From Ceratopteris richardii (Eukaryota > Streptophyta > Polypodiopsida > Polypodiales > Pteridaceae): 64,000 nt of DNA. The DNA is taken from NCBI GenBank assembly GCA_020310875.1, contig CM035406.1:222658794-222722793 (forward strand), written 5' to 3'. Positions 22,288 to 34,498 of the stretch are shown here, one piece after another (the first letter of the stretch is position 1; each line of letters opens with the position of its first letter). The translations under genes and the position numbers were made by a program. The notes beneath the pieces are model-generated. The model was given only the letters and a program-made list of their open reading frames with translations. It searched no databases and was not told the DNA's origin.

Positions 22288-23394
22288 CTACGAGGTAATA
22301 TGTTTGGTCGCCCCACTATCAAAATACCAAACACCTGAGTCCACTGCGGACATGCACTGCTCATGAGAAGATGGGTCATAACTGCAGACAGTAGGAAATG
22401 CCCATTCTTCTTCTTGTACAAGATTAGCAGACTCTATTTTTGGTGTAGAGGCCTTTGCAACAACCATTCCAACCTCTTTCTTCTTTGCCTCTTTAGTAGC
22501 CAATTTTGGAAAGCTCATTATGATATGATCATTCCCTTTACAGTACTTGCAAAACAATTTCTGCTTTTCTAATTTCCTCTCATCTATATCTTCCTTCTTC
22601 AAATGTACAGGAGTTGCAGATTTCTGCTTACTACTTGAAGAGCTCCATTTTCCTTTGCCCTTCTGACTAGCCAGGAAAGCTTGATCTGTAACATGCATAT
22701 GTTCTGCCTGGATTGATCTTCCTGCAACAAAACAGAGACTAACTCCTCGAATGACAAGGCATTTGGATTGCCTTTCATCATCAACCAAAGAGTAGAAGCA
22801 AAACTCTGATATGAATCAGGAATACCATTCAGAACGATCTGCACAAGTGAGCTATCTGGTATAACCTCATCAGCAGATTCAACTGTTCCTTCAAATCTTT
22901 GATCTTTGTTAGAAAATTGTCCATAGAATCACCTTCATTCATCTGCTCACTCTCCAACTATTTTCGGAGGTAAGCTACATGAGCCTCATTCCTAGTTTGA
23001 TACAATGTGGTAAGTGTATCCAAGCATCCTTAGCTATTCTGCAAGAGCGAATGTGAGGAACAATGGCACGTTTGACAGACAAAGCTATCAATGCATGTGC
23101 TTGGGCATCTCTGCCATCCCAACAAATTTGCTCTACAGTAGGTGCAGCAGAAACCGCAACACGAACAGGAATATGCAGAATATCATCATCTTCGACACCT
23201 TCTGCCTCAGCTTCTGTACTTGCAGTTGTAACAGTTGCAGGTGTGATAGGATGTTTTTCAACACCCTACACAATGTTCCACAGTCCTTTTACAACCAATG
23301 CATGTCGCATCATATAAGCCCATAATGGGTAGTTGGTACCATCCAACTTATCCTCAATAGCCAACATACAAAATACATCACTGCTTTCAGCCAT
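22288..23394 (-). pseudogene. Copia-C gag and protease
   Basis: Gag opens MAESSDVFCMLAIEDKLDGT at 23394, continues with NYPLWAYMM, reaches a CCHC-type knuckle region (CKYCKGNDHI, near 22550-22520) and then the protease signature WYFDSGATKHITS at 22330-22290. These are the capsid/nucleocapsid and aspartic protease parts of the polyprotein. Broken fossil. Confidence 0.8.
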
Positions 23395-23656
23395 GGCCGG
23401 TGACTAAAATACCTTGATGCAAAAAATTGACTATCTCAAAAAGTTTAACAGAACTTCCCAGACTAATTCCGCTAGACCTGTAGTAGACTTCGAGACACTT
23501 ATACTAGCAAACAAAAACTGGTATATACCTTTGGCACAAAAAGACAAAATAGCCTGCACAAGCACTGCGATAGTGCATTCAGAGGCCAAAATTCGTGTGA
23601 TTCTAAGATTGCAAACGGAGGAGTGTCAACGACGCCCTAGATGAAGCGACGACTTG

Positions 23657-23668
23657 CTCTGATACCAA
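23657..23668 (-). other. Copia-C primer-binding site
   Basis: On the minus strand this reads TGGTATCAGAGC, the canonical complement of plant initiator-Met tRNA, next to the 5' LTR. Confidence 0.85.
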
Positions 23669-23669
23669 T

Positions 23670-23899
23670 TGTTGGAGATAGATGTCTGTGGAAGCACGCG
23701 AACAACACAAGAAAGGAGAAGAAGCTTGGAGCACAACACAAAACATTGAATGTATTACTAGAGAATGTACAAAGATAAGTAGCCCATTAGGGCAATAAGC
23801 GTATATACAAGCAAGGGGAAAAAAACATCCTAAAGAGGGAAAAAAGTGCCCCGACAGTCCTAGAGTGTTCACACACATCACTACCTAAATATATCAACA
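23670..23899 (-). repeat. Copia-C 5' LTR
   Basis: The 230-bp LTR runs TGTTGGAGATAG to ATATCAACA on the plus strand. It differs from the 3' LTR by some 18 substitutions and a short indel. Confidence 0.9.
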
Positions 23900-23904
23900 G
23901 GTTT

Positions 23905-25510
23905 GAGAGGAGAAGAAAGGTGGAAACCTTTTTTCTTGTCAACAGAACTTTTATTGAATCATTATGTTCTAGATTTGAATCAATTGTTTGGTTTGATGCT
24001 CACTTTTGAGCAAGACTTGAAGGGAGATGGAGATAAAGGACAAAGTTATGCAATGTACATGAAGAACAAGAAGAAAGGAGATAAAGGTAAAGGATGAAGA
24101 AGAATCGAGTTCTCAAGTTTATTATGTAAGAGGTAGAAGCACTGGGAGAGGAAGAGCAAGAGGTTTTGGAAGAGGAAGAGGTAATCAGAATAACAATAAG
24201 AAGGCTTGCTGGATCTGTGGATTGAGTAATCATTTGGCTCATGATTGTTGGCATAATCAGCAAGAATCAAATCGAAATCAGAATAACAATAGCAAAGGCA
24301 GAGGTGGGAGATATCAAAGTTATTCTCGGAAAGGTAGACAAAATCAAAGAGGAGGTTATGGTAGAGGTGGAGGAAGAAGTTGGGGACAAAATCAACCCTA
24401 TAACACTACCTACTACAATAGCAAATGACACACAGAATGAAAGTCATACATCATTGATGATGAATTCAAGCAGCACATCAGACAAAGAAGATCTAAAGGT
24501 ATTTTACATTGACTCTGGATGTTCTAATCATTTTTCAGAAAACATAGAATTGATGTCAGAATTGGAAAAAGACATTTCTAGTCATACAGTTCAAACAGGT
24601 GATAATTATGGGACAGATAGTTGAAAAATGTTTTCAAGTCTCATTTACAAATGAAGGAGTATTTGTTGAAGATCCAGAGAATGGATATAATCAGATTGTT
24701 TGTGGTTAGAAAGAAGGTAGACTCTTTACTTTAAGAGTGCAAGGGAACATTGGTCAAGCTTTGCTCACACATGGTGGAGTGATTACAGAACTTGATCTAT
24801 GGCATAAGAGATTAGGTCATTTCAATGAAAGAGGAATTAAAGCTATGGTTGCAAATCAGTATGCACTCGGATTACCAAATGTGCACAATCAACATATGAT
24901 TTATAAATGTGAAGCATGCCAGATGGGAAAAGCACACAGGTTACCATTTCAGAAGAAAGGATTCAAACATGATGGAGTACTAGACCTCATTCATATAGAT
25001 GTATGGGGACCAATAAAAGAAGGGTCTATCAGTGGCTCAAGGTATTATGTTCTTTTCATTAATGATGCTACAAGATGGATAACTCTGCATGTTTTGAAGG
25101 AAAGGTGAGAAGTATTTGGAGCTTTCATGCATATGCAGAGAGTCACAGGTCAAAAGCTTAAGAGAATGAGGTATGATGGAGGGGGAGAATACTTCTCCCA
25201 AGAGTCAACACGACTTTGGTTGAGTTTGCTAGAGCTATGCTGAAGGAGAAGAATTGTCCAAATTATCTTTGGGCTGAGGCTATAAATACAACGACATATA
25301 TTGTGAATAGATTACCATGTACAACTCTTAATGGACTGACTCCATATGAAGCTTGGTGGGGTAAGAAACCAACACTAGATCATTATAAAGTGTTTAGATC
25401 AATTGCATATGCTTACGTGCCATCACAACTTAGACATAAACTTGAACCAAAGGTAGAAAAATATGTGTTCATTGGTTATGATGAAAAGCAGATGGGTTAC
25501 AGGTTGTGAA
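23905..25510 (+). pseudogene. Copia-B gag end, zinc knuckle, protease and integrase
   Basis: After the Copia-C insert, gag continues into a basic RG-rich tract and a CCHC knuckle CWICGLSNHLAHDC (24207-24248). Protease follows with FYIDSGCSNHFSE (24502-24540), then the pre-integrase LWHKRLGHFNERG and integrase core text HIDVWGP and SGSRYYVLFI. Broken fossil. Confidence 0.8.
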
Positions 25511-25644
25511 ATCCTTTAATCAAACAATTTCTTGTTTCTAGAGATGTTACATTTGATGAACAGAAAAGTTGGTATGTAGATGATAGTCATATAGTTGAAA
25601 ATTTTGAAGAAGAAGTAAGAAGACATGAGAAAGGAAAATCAAGT

Positions 25645-26560
25645 GTGCAAGTGAATGGAGATGAAGATTATATGCAAGCAATTACATCCAGAAGTGGATT
25701 AACAAGAGGAAATAAAGAAGCTCCTATATTTGATGAAGAGGTGTATCCAGACACACATGAAGAATGTGAACCAAGGAGGTCAAGTAGGACAAGAAGGCAA
25801 CCAACAAGGTATTCTTATGATACTTCTTGCATAACTCAGGAGAACTATGCATATATGGTCAAAGATGATGAAGAACCTCAGAACTATGATGAAGCAAAAG
25901 GTAAGAAGCAATGGGAAGAATTCAATGCACTAGAGGATAACAAGACTTGGGAATTTGTTTCTAAACCAAATGATAAGAAGGTAATTGGAAATAAATGGGT
26001 TTATAAAGTGAAGAAGCTTGCAGATGGAAGTATAGCCATATACAAAGCTAGACTAGTGGTGAAAGGCTATGCCCAAACTTATGGCATAGATTATGATGAG
26101 ACATTGAGTCATGTAGCTAAGATGTCAACTATAAGGACAAGCATTGCTATTGCAGCTTCAAAAGGATGGACTCTAAGTCAAATGGATATAAAGAATGCAT
26201 TCTTGAATGGATACATATCAAATGAGGTATACATGGAACAACCTCAAGGGTTTATAGATTCCGGGTATCCAAATTTTGTCTTCAGATTGAGAAGAGCACT
26301 CTATGGATTGAAGCAAGCTCCAAGAGCATGGAACTATAGATTGGTGAAGTATATATCAAAGTTCAAAAGAAGATCCAAGCCTAATCATCAAAAGAATGGA
26401 GGAAGGGAATCTACACTTGTATTTATGTAGATGACATTATAATCACAGGTACTTCAGATGAAGGAATTAAGGAGGTAAATAGATTACTTGAGAAAGAATT
26501 CAAGATCAGTGATCTAGGAAAGTTATCATATTTTCTTGGAATGGAAGTCACTTATACATA
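25645..26560 (+). pseudogene. Copia-B reverse transcriptase
   Basis: Landmarks include NKWVYKVKKLADGS, YKARLVVKGYAQTYGIDY, SQMDIKNAFLNGYISNEVYM, ALYGLKQAPRAWN and a YVDD-type catalytic region near 26425. Clear RVT_2 reverse transcriptase, broken fossil. Confidence 0.8.
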
Positions 26561-26602
26561 TCATGGCATATATGTATCACAAGAAAGGTATCTTCTAACC
26601 TA

Positions 26603-27406
26603 TTGAAGAAGTTTGGTATGGAAAATTGCAGAGAAGATTCAACTCCACTTGAAGTTAATCACAAGCTCAGTAAATATGATGGTGTTGAATACAAAGATAT
26701 GAGGAAGTATCAATCTCTTGTGCATGGTAGTTTGATTTATGCTACACTAACAAAACCTGATCTTAGTTATGCAGTGGGAGTTCTATCACAATTCATGCAT
26801 TGTCCAAACGGTCCACATTGGATTTCAGGTCAAAGAGTTCTCAAATATATCAAAGGAACCATAAAGGAAGGATTATATTATCCATTTACTTCATATTTGA
26901 AGTTGAGAGCCTATAGTGACATAGACTGGGCAGGTAATCAAGATGATAGAAGATCAACTCATGGCTACATGATATACATTGGTGAAAAACTTTTAAGTTG
27001 GTGTTCAAAGAAACAACATATAGTAGCATTATCATCAACTGAAGCTTAGTACAAAGGACTTGTAGAAGTAGCTAAGGAGGTCATATGGCTGCATACATTA
27101 TTCAAAAGCTTGGGCATTAATCAAGGTATACCTACAATACATGGAGATAACATGAGTTCACTTTATCTTGCAGCAAATCCAGTATTTAATGCAAGAACAA
27201 AACATATAGAGATACACTATCATTTCCTAAGAGAAAAGGTAATGGAGAAAGAAATTGAAGTGGAGTATATTTCTACAAAGGATCAGATAGTAGATATAAT
27301 GGCAAAGAGCTTGGATGGTGTGAAGACGAGCATATCCAAAAGCATGGCAGGAGTAAAAAGAAAAGAAGATTATATGAAGAAACAGAAAATGTCAATCAGT
27401 AATTGA
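26603..27406 (+). pseudogene. Copia-B RNase H
   Basis: Text such as DWAGNQDDRRSTHGYMIY, KQHIVALSSTEA and ARTKHIEIHYHFLREK is the RNase H end of a Copia polyprotein. It finishes just before the polypurine tract at 27405-27414 (GAGGGGGACC). Confidence 0.8.
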
Positions 27407-27414
27407 GGGGGACC

Positions 27415-28470
27415 TGTTGGAGAACCAATCACAAATTCGACATAAATTTGAAGGTCAAAGTCTAAAAAGAAAAGAACATGCTCATGTGAAGGGATAATTT
27501 CACACATGTAGTATATTTGTAAACGTAGTATATTTGTATAGTTAGAATTAACTTTAGTTCTAGAATTTTCAAAAGTCGAGATTGAGAAAATCTATATAAG
27601 TTAGTTTTGTATCAACAGACGTGGAGAGAGAGAGAAAGAGAAAAAAGAGAGATTTTGTATGACTGAGTATAGTCGGGCTTCTTTGAGTAAGAAAGCATCT
27701 GTAAACTTTTTGAGTTTCCATAGCTATCAGAAGGATTAATAGAAGTTTTGTGTACGAGACTCTCTCCTCCATCTTCATGCTTTGTCTATTGTGGTAATGA
27801 CTTCAAAACTTCAAGTTTCCCAAGCAACTTGATGCCTGACATTGAGTTTGTGCTGATAAGTTCTTGTTTCATTCTCTGAGTTTTTATCTACTATTGAATC
27901 TCCTTAAAAACATGAGGTTTCTGAAGCAACTCAATGCTTGGCATTGAATTTCAATGTAAAGTCGATGCATTGAATTCCAACATAAAAGTGTTTTTCTTCA
28001 TATCTATGCTCAAGGGGGTATTTCACGTGCTAAAAAAGTGGCCAAAGACACACCAATTTGATGCATGGCATCGAATTCTTGCTGTAAGTCGATGCTAAAT
28101 TGAAAATTTTTGAAAATGGAGAGAGCTTTTACTAAAACATGCAACATTTCCTATTTTGGCAGTCATACATAGTCATGTTGTGAAGGCCATAACTTGGTGT
28201 GTAGTGCAAAGTTTTGAGCAACTAATAACTTGTTGGAAATCTCTTCTCTTCTACTTTCATTCACGAGAAGATTTTGGCAAAATAATATTTTTGCTAAGAG
28301 AAATAAGCAAAAGGGTGAATGTATGTCATTTTAGTGGCTAGAAATTTATGAAGAAGCAAAGTTCTCAGTTTTGCCTATCATTTTTCAAAGTTTGGAGAAG
28401 CTTTGAGTTAATGGTGGAGGTCATCTAGTGTCATGTTAATTCAATTCTTGTGATGTTTCATACATCAAGA
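27415..28470 (+). repeat. Copia-B right LTR
   Basis: The LTR starts TGTTGGAGAACCAATC and ends CATCAAGA. It aligns end to end with the left LTR, with roughly 9-10% substitutions plus short length changes. Confidence 0.85.
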
Positions 28471-28764
28471 AATCCCCCCTCTCTTAGGTGGCAGCCCTCT
28501 AGGTAAGTTAGTGGGAAAAACATCTCTAAATTCAAACATAAGATCTTTAAAACCTTTAACAACACATTCTTACATGAAAGAATAGTAGAAAGCCATGTCC
28601 ATATTTACATTTCTAGCATGAAAATATACATCAGATGAAATTTTTGTACAATGCTCAAAGTCAAGACTATACAACAAAGATATCTCCTGTACATTTTGAA
28701 AATGACAAAGACCATAAAACTCTAAAGATGAGATGAGAGGTGCACTAGGTACACCTCTCTCTCC
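28471..28764 (-). pseudogene. Gypsy-K start of reverse transcriptase, between two insertions
   Basis: On the minus strand the text includes FRDVFPTNLPRGLPPKRG, the conserved entry into Gypsy reverse transcriptase. It is flanked by the Copia-B right LTR on one side and the Copia-E left LTR on the other, and its sense and position fit exactly between the other two Gypsy-K pieces. Confidence 0.8.
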
Positions 28765-30774
28765 TGTTGGTGCAAAGTCCAAGCCCACACATTGAAAGAA
28801 CTTGGAGAAGCTTGTAGAAGGTAGAAAAGTGCATTTCGAAGCGGCGAAGTTTGGCCAAGCCAACTGGCACAAGACCAGCCCTTGAGCTTATGGAGACTCA
28901 AATAGACCTTATAAACATGTAATAAGTGCAAAGAAATACACTATATACTTTGGAGCATCAAGGAGAATGAGTCGATACAAAACAGATAGGTTCGCGGGTC
29001 GACTAGCTCAAAAAACTTACTATCTATGGAAGAGACAATGAACTTCAAATGCCCATAGCGACCAGCGTGATTACAATTAGAAAAAATCCTTTTATTGGAG
29101 TGATACACATAGGGTTGAGTGTATGAAATGCACAAAAGTATAAGGAATAAGCAAAATATGCTATAGGAATGAATGCGACATTCACCAGTGGTACTTCCTA
29201 TTTTTCAGGAATACGCAGAGATTGACCCCGAGACAGAAAAGCTGAGATTTATCTCAATCTACTGAACTAAATGATTTGAAAATTTATAAGCATAAACTAG
29301 ACACTAATACCTTTCCAATGAGTCATCTTGCACTCAATTTGAAGCTCTAGAGAGAGAGCAGCAGCCTCTGCAATATCACTATTGGCGAAGAAGATGATGC
29401 AGAGAATTGAAGGAGCAAGACAATGATGGTCACAAGTGTATGTATATTGCTTCCATGTAATGTACAAGTGATTTCAAGTCTTTATATAGACTCTAGGAGT
29501 GTTCCACGACTTTTACAAGTTGAATTTGAATTCAAATGAAGGTGGGAATGGCTGTTGGAGAGAATCAATTCACTTTCCCCTACAATCTAGGAAAAGTGAA
29601 GATCTAGTTTGATCTACTTTTAGGTGATTTGATTTGCTTGATTGAATGCAACTTCAACCACCACAAATTTGTGGGATTTGGGCTCTATATTTCTACCTTT
29701 ACATGTGTAAAGCTCAAGGCTTTTACAACGGTAAATGAACCATAAAAAATCTCTCAAAAAAATACAATAAATGAGCATATGGAAAAGAACTCTCCAATGG
29801 ATATTCTTTCGACGCGGTAGCCTTTGATGTAGATCAAATCCACCTCAAGCATAGTGTAAGCTTGATGTTCCAACACACATTTGGCTTGAGGTTCATAAAG
29901 ATGTGAAGTTCCATGAAAACCATTGCTAGTGTAGATTTACCTCTTTACCTTTGTAAAAGTCATTTCTTTTTTACTTGAGAATATTTGTATCACCTAACAA
30001 AAAATTCGTGGACTTGTTAGTTAAGAAAGTAACAACTACATTGAGGGAATACCTCCTAAAATGAAGGTTCACTTTTAGAGAGAGCCAAAAGTTGAATTCA
30101 AATTCAAATTTGAATGGAACACCTATATAGACTCACTTGAAAAAGTCGAGGTGAGAGTGATCATTTCCCAAGCTCTCCATTGCCATTTTGTTTATGTATA
30201 AGGCCTACATTGTAGCCTACACTATTCCCAATCATAGGGCTATGATTATCAAGCCTATGATCTTGTACAACATTGTTCATTAATACTATACATCTACATT
30301 GTTCATCTATGATCTCTCTATTATAGTATTTCTCAATTGTCAACTTGTGCTTCTCATATCTCACTCAATTCTCAACCAAATTCAATGATCTATAGATTGT
30401 TCGAATCATCTCAAAGTTATCTACATGCTGAAAAATTTTGAAGCAAATCCATTTAGCCAATTTGGAGAAAAGCACGTCGAAGCACTCACTGGTCAAACTC
30501 TACAGAGGTCCTTAAAAATCGGGGGTAATGATTAATTTGCTAAACTGATTTCTCTGTGTATAGTGGATCATTTCAAGTGATTCCACTTGGAATCATTAGC
30601 TTACTAAACTAATTAGATACCTCTATTCCTACTGTATTGGTTGCACTGAGCATTACAAGCAGCAGGTGTAGGATCCAAAATAGAAGGTTTTCTTGAATCC
30701 TTTTATTTAGAAGTAGTATATTTTGATTCAATCTTTTCATACATCATTTGCAAAGTACATAGGCACTTTTATGG
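28765..30774 (+). repeat. Copia-E left LTR, interrupted
   Basis: The LTR starts TGTTGGTGCAAAGTCC and runs 28 bp to CCCACACAT (28792), then is interrupted. It resumes with CACATTTGGCTTGAGG at 29876. The two parts together equal the right LTR in order. TATA-like CCTATATAG lies near 30122. Confidence 0.88.
28793..29875. mobile_element. Solo-LTR-like insert (TG...CA) inside the Copia-E left LTR
   Basis: A 1083-bp block runs TGAAAGAACTTGG to GTTCCAACA and is flanked on both sides by CACAT (28788-28792 and 29876-29880), a perfect 5-bp target duplication. It holds no coding landmarks and no internal second LTR that I can see, which fits a solo LTR. A TATA-like CTTTATATAGAC lies near 29480. Its family has no other member in the window. 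Confidence 0.8.
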
Positions 30775-30786
30775 CTCACAACTGCC

Positions 30787-31500
30787 ATGGACTTGTACAT
30801 GGACATGCAGATTCCAGACCTTACCACACTCATGGGGCAACTATTCACCCATGAAGCCAAGCTCAACAAGCATGGAGATTCATCAAGAGGTAATAGTTCT
30901 ACTGCCCTATACACTGATAAGAATAAGTCTAAAGAGAAAGGCAAGAACAAGAAGGTAGAAGATGAAGGAACTACCTCCCAAGCCAACTATGCAGGGAGAG
31001 GTAGATCATCAAGAGGAAGGGGTAGAGGAGGTAAGCAAGGTAGGGGGAGACCTTATAACTCCTCACCATGCAATATTTGTGGTTTATCAAATCATACTAC
31101 AGATGAGTGTTTCAGGAACTTCAAGAATCAGAGAGGTAGAGGTTATCAAAGAGGTGGATACACATAATCAAGAGGCAGATTCAATCACCACTAATGATAC
31201 AACAACAACAACTACAACAACTACTACAATAGCAACTACCAAGGAGGATACAAATCTAGAAAGGATTACAACAACTACACAGAGGAGCAAGAAGATTCTC
31301 TTCTGATTATGAACATGACATCAAAACCAGGTATAAATGATGACCATCTCTTCTACATTGACTCAACATGCTCAAATCATGTGGCAAGCAATGTAGCTCT
31401 TCTCTCTGACCTTGAGGAACAAAAGGGTAAGCATCAGGTACAAACAGGTGATGACACCAAGCACTCAATGATTAAGGTTGGAAATGACCTCTGATGGGAA
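30787..31500 (+). pseudogene. Copia-E gag end and protease
   Basis: Text begins in mid-gag (MDLYMDMQIPDLTTLMGQL), passes an RG-rich basic tract and the CCHC knuckle CNICGLSNHTTDEC (31069-31110), then the protease signature FYIDSTCSNHVAS near 31350 and VQTGDDTKHS. Broken fossil. Confidence 0.8.
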
Positions 31501-32350
31501 CAAAAATCTGTTGAGTAGGGTTCTATATGTACCAACTATTACCAAGAATTTGATGAGTGTTGGACAGATTGTGGAAAAGGGTTTGCAGGTTAGATTCAAC
31601 CAATATGGAGCATTTGTGGAGGACCCCAAGCATGGGTTCAAGAGAATTGCCAAAGGAGAAAAGACAGGTAGACTTTTCACTTTTGAACTTGAGGATACAA
31701 GGAACATTGCACTTTATAGTTATAACGATCAAACATTATCAGAGCTTGAAATTTGGCACAAAAGATTAGGGCATGTAGGTGAAAGAACCTTGAAACAAAT
31801 ATGCAGAGATCAATGTGTGCTTGGGATACCTAATGTATCCAAGCAACCCATGATTTATAAATGTGGTGCTTGTTAGTTTGGAAAGTCTCATAGGTTACCC
31901 TTCTCAAGGAAAGGCTACATGCATGAGGACTACCTAGAACTTGTTCATACAGATGTATGGGGACCAAGTAAGGATCCCTCAATCTCTGGATCAAGGTATT
32001 ATGTATCTTTCATTGATGATTATAGTAGGTGGACTGTATTGTACTTTATGAAGCACAAAGATGAAGTATTCAGTTGCTTTAAAAGGTATATTGCACTTGT
32101 TGAGAATCAAACAGGGAGAAATCTAAAAAGACTAAGGTCAGATGGAGGAGGTGAGTACTTCTCAAATGATTTTGATGCATTCTTGCAGGACAGAGGAATT
32201 AAGAGAGAAATTACCACAAGGTATACTCCTGAGCAGAATGGGGAAGCAGAAAGAAGAAAAGATTGATTGTTGAGACTGCTAGGTCAATGTTAAATGAGAA
32301 AAAATTACCTAACTATTTGTGGGTAGAGTGTATCTACTCCCACTTACTTG
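31478..32350 (+). pseudogene. Copia-E pre-integrase and integrase
   Basis: LYVPTITKNLMSVGQIVEKG, IWHKRLGHVGERTLKQI, LVHTDVWGPS, SGSRYYVSFIDDYSRW, RSDGGGEYFSNDFDAFL and TRYTPEQNGEAER give the zinc-binding region and the catalytic core with its D, D and E landmarks. Broken fossil. Confidence 0.85.
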
Positions 32351-33889
32351 GTAAACAGGTTGCCATCCAAATCTCTAGATGGGATGACACCTTATGAAGC
32401 ATGGCATGGTAGAAGACCTTCACTTGATCATTGTATGATCTTTAGATGTGTAGCATATGTGCATATACGCTCTCAGATAAGAGGTAAGCTAGACCCTAAG
32501 GCAGAAAAGTACATCTTCATTGGATATGATCTAAATCAGAAAGGTTACAGGTTCTACAATCCTTCAAACAAGGGATTCATGGTCAGTAGAGATGTTGTCT
32601 TTGATGAAAATGACTCTTGGTTTGATAGTGAATGCAGGAAGGTAAAGCTACCTTATGACTTGGAAGAAGAGTTTCCAAGCCTTACTAAGGAGGAGCCTAC
32701 TCAAAATGAAGACACCAATTCAGATGATGAGGACATCATCAACCTTGAAGAGTTCAAGGCATGGAAGTCCAAAGGCAAACTCAAGATGAAGAAATTGGAA
32801 GATATACCTGAAACATCTAATCAAGCAATCGGAAGATCACAAAGGGAGAGAAAGACCCCAATCAAATATGGTTATGACACTTCTCTTGTTACTAAGAACT
32901 TTGTTTATATTGCAAAAGATTTATCAATTGAAGAACCAACATCATTTGAAGAAGGTAAGACCAAGGCAGAATGGAAGGAAGCTATGGATGAGGAGATTGA
33001 AGCACTCAAGGAGAGTGATACTTGGGAACTAGTACCAAAGAAGGAGTCTATGAAGGTAATTGGTTCTAGATGGATCTATAAGATAAAAAGAAATTCTGAT
33101 GGGTCAATAAGCAGGTACAAAGCTAGACTTGTGGCAAAGGGTTTTGCACAAACCCAAGGCATTGAATATGAGGAAACCTTCTCACCTGTGGCCAAACTAC
33201 CAACCATTAGGGTACTGGTAAGTGTGGTTGCATCAAAGAATTGGAACATGTGTCAATTGGATGTAAGAAATGCATTTCTAAACGGTTGGATTTCAGAGGA
33301 GGTGTACATGTCACAACCTCCTAGCTATGAGAATCCAAACAAGGTAACATATGTATGCAAATTGAATAAAGCACTTTATGGATTGAAGCAGGCACCTAGG
33401 GCATGGAACCATAGGTTGACCACATATCTTCAGGACCAAGGTTTTGTCATGAGTAAAGCAGATACTTCTCTATTCATCAAGAGAAGTGATTCAGATGTGA
33501 TATACCTATGTGTATATGTTGATGATATCATACTTACAGGTAATGATGCTAATGGCATCAAACAAATCAAGAATCAGATGATGAAGGAGTTCAAAATTAG
33601 TGACCTTGGATCACTAAAATATTTTCTTGGACTTGAGTTAGTCTATACTAACTCTGGAATTTACATTACTCAGATAAAGTATATACAAGATATGTTGAAG
33701 AAGTTTCATTTGCAGAATGCCAAAGTTGCAAGTATTTCAATGGAGGTAAACCTAAAATTAAGTGCTCATGAAGGTGATGTACTTGAGGACATTACATGTT
33801 ATCAAAGCATAGTGGGAAGCTTGAATTATGCTAAGGATAGACATTGCTTATGGAGTAAGTGTGCTAAGTCAGTTTATGCACAAGCCTAG
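32348..33889 (+). pseudogene. Copia-E integrase end and reverse transcriptase (long open stretch)
   Basis: A 513-codon open stretch begins in the integrase C-terminal part (SLDGMTPYEAWHGRRPSLDH, YIFIGYDLNQKGYRF) and runs through reverse transcriptase: GSRWIYKIKRNSDGS, YKARLVAKGFAQTQGIEYEE, CQLDVRNAFLNGWISEEVYM, ALYGLKQAPRAWNHRL, YVDDIILTGNDANG and DLGSLKYFLGLEL. This is the longest open frame in the window. It is part of a polyprotein, not a separate gene. Confidence 0.88.
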
Positions 33890-34440
33890 GACACCTCACA
33901 TGGAGGCTGCCAAAAGGATCTTGAAGTACCTTAAGGGTACTCAACATCATGGTTTGTATTTCCCTTATACATCAGACTTAGATATTAAAATTTATTCAGA
34001 TGCAGATTGGGCAGGATGCAAAGATGATAGGAGGAGTAACCTCAGGATACCTTTCATTTGCAGGTGATAAGCCAATATCATGGTCTTCAAAGAAGCAACC
34101 TAATGTTGCTTTATCTTCTCCAAAGGCAGAGTATAGAGGATTGGCCAATGCTACTCAAGAGGCCATATGGATTAGATTGTTGTCTACAAAATTGGATTTG
34201 CATACCACATCTCCAATGATCTTTGGGGATAACACAAGCTCATTACACCTTGCAACTAATCCTATTTATCATGCTAGGACCAAGCATATAGAGGTCCACT
34301 ATCATTATGTGAGAGAGAAGCTATTAAGCAAGGATATTCAGCTGGCATATGTATCAACTAATATGCAATGTGCAGATTTGCTGACTAAAGCATTAGATGG
34401 TAAAAAACACTGCAGGTTCAAATCAATGACTAGATTGTAG
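33828..34440 (+). pseudogene. Copia-E RNase H
   Basis: Text includes KRILKYLKGTQHHGLYFPY, SDADWAGCKDDRRS, SWSSKKQPNVALSSPKAEYR, DNTSSLHLATNPIYHARTK and HIEVHYHYVREKLLSKDI. Ends at 34440, before the polypurine tract at 34489-34498. Confidence 0.85.
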
Positions 34441-34498
34441 GATATTTATGAAGATTAAAGAGGAAGACCAAGCCAAAATGTTTGGCTTGAGGGGGAGC

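Larger units (their letters stand above)
18869..23899 (-). mobile_element. Copia-C LTR retrotransposon inside Copia-B, broken
   Basis: A minus-strand Copia fossil of 5.03 kb with LTRs at 23670-23899 (5') and 18869-19087 (3'), a canonical primer-binding site and gag, protease, integrase, reverse transcriptase and RNase H in order. A perfect 5-bp target duplication GGTTT flanks it (18864-18868 and 23900-23904), inside the gag of Copia-B. LTRs differ by about 8% by eye. Several breaks. Same family as Copia-A. Confidence 0.93.
17104..28470 (+). mobile_element. Copia-B LTR retrotransposon inside Gypsy-K, broken
   Basis: A Copia fossil with two LTRs of about 1.07 kb (17104-18176, 27415-28470), a primer-binding site, gag, CCHC knuckle, protease, integrase, reverse transcriptase, RNase H and polypurine tract in order. 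It is itself split by Copia-C at 18869-23899. Without that insert it is about 6.3 kb. LTRs differ by roughly 9-10% by eye, so it is old. The flanks are AATGT on the left and AATCC on the right, probably an eroded 5-bp target duplication, because the Gypsy text on either side joins around that word. Several breaks. Confidence 0.9.

Noticed and set aside
19080-28485. Shared AAGAAATCCCCCCT near 19086 and 28467 as evidence of a common insertion site
   Set aside because: In one place it is the polypurine tract of Copia-C, in the other the Gypsy-K reverse transcriptase text next to the Copia-B LTR end. The contexts differ and the match is short.
31200-31306. Thr-rich repeat protein in the second plus-strand frame
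   Set aside because: Out-of-frame reading of the Asn/Tyr-rich gag tail of Copia-E.
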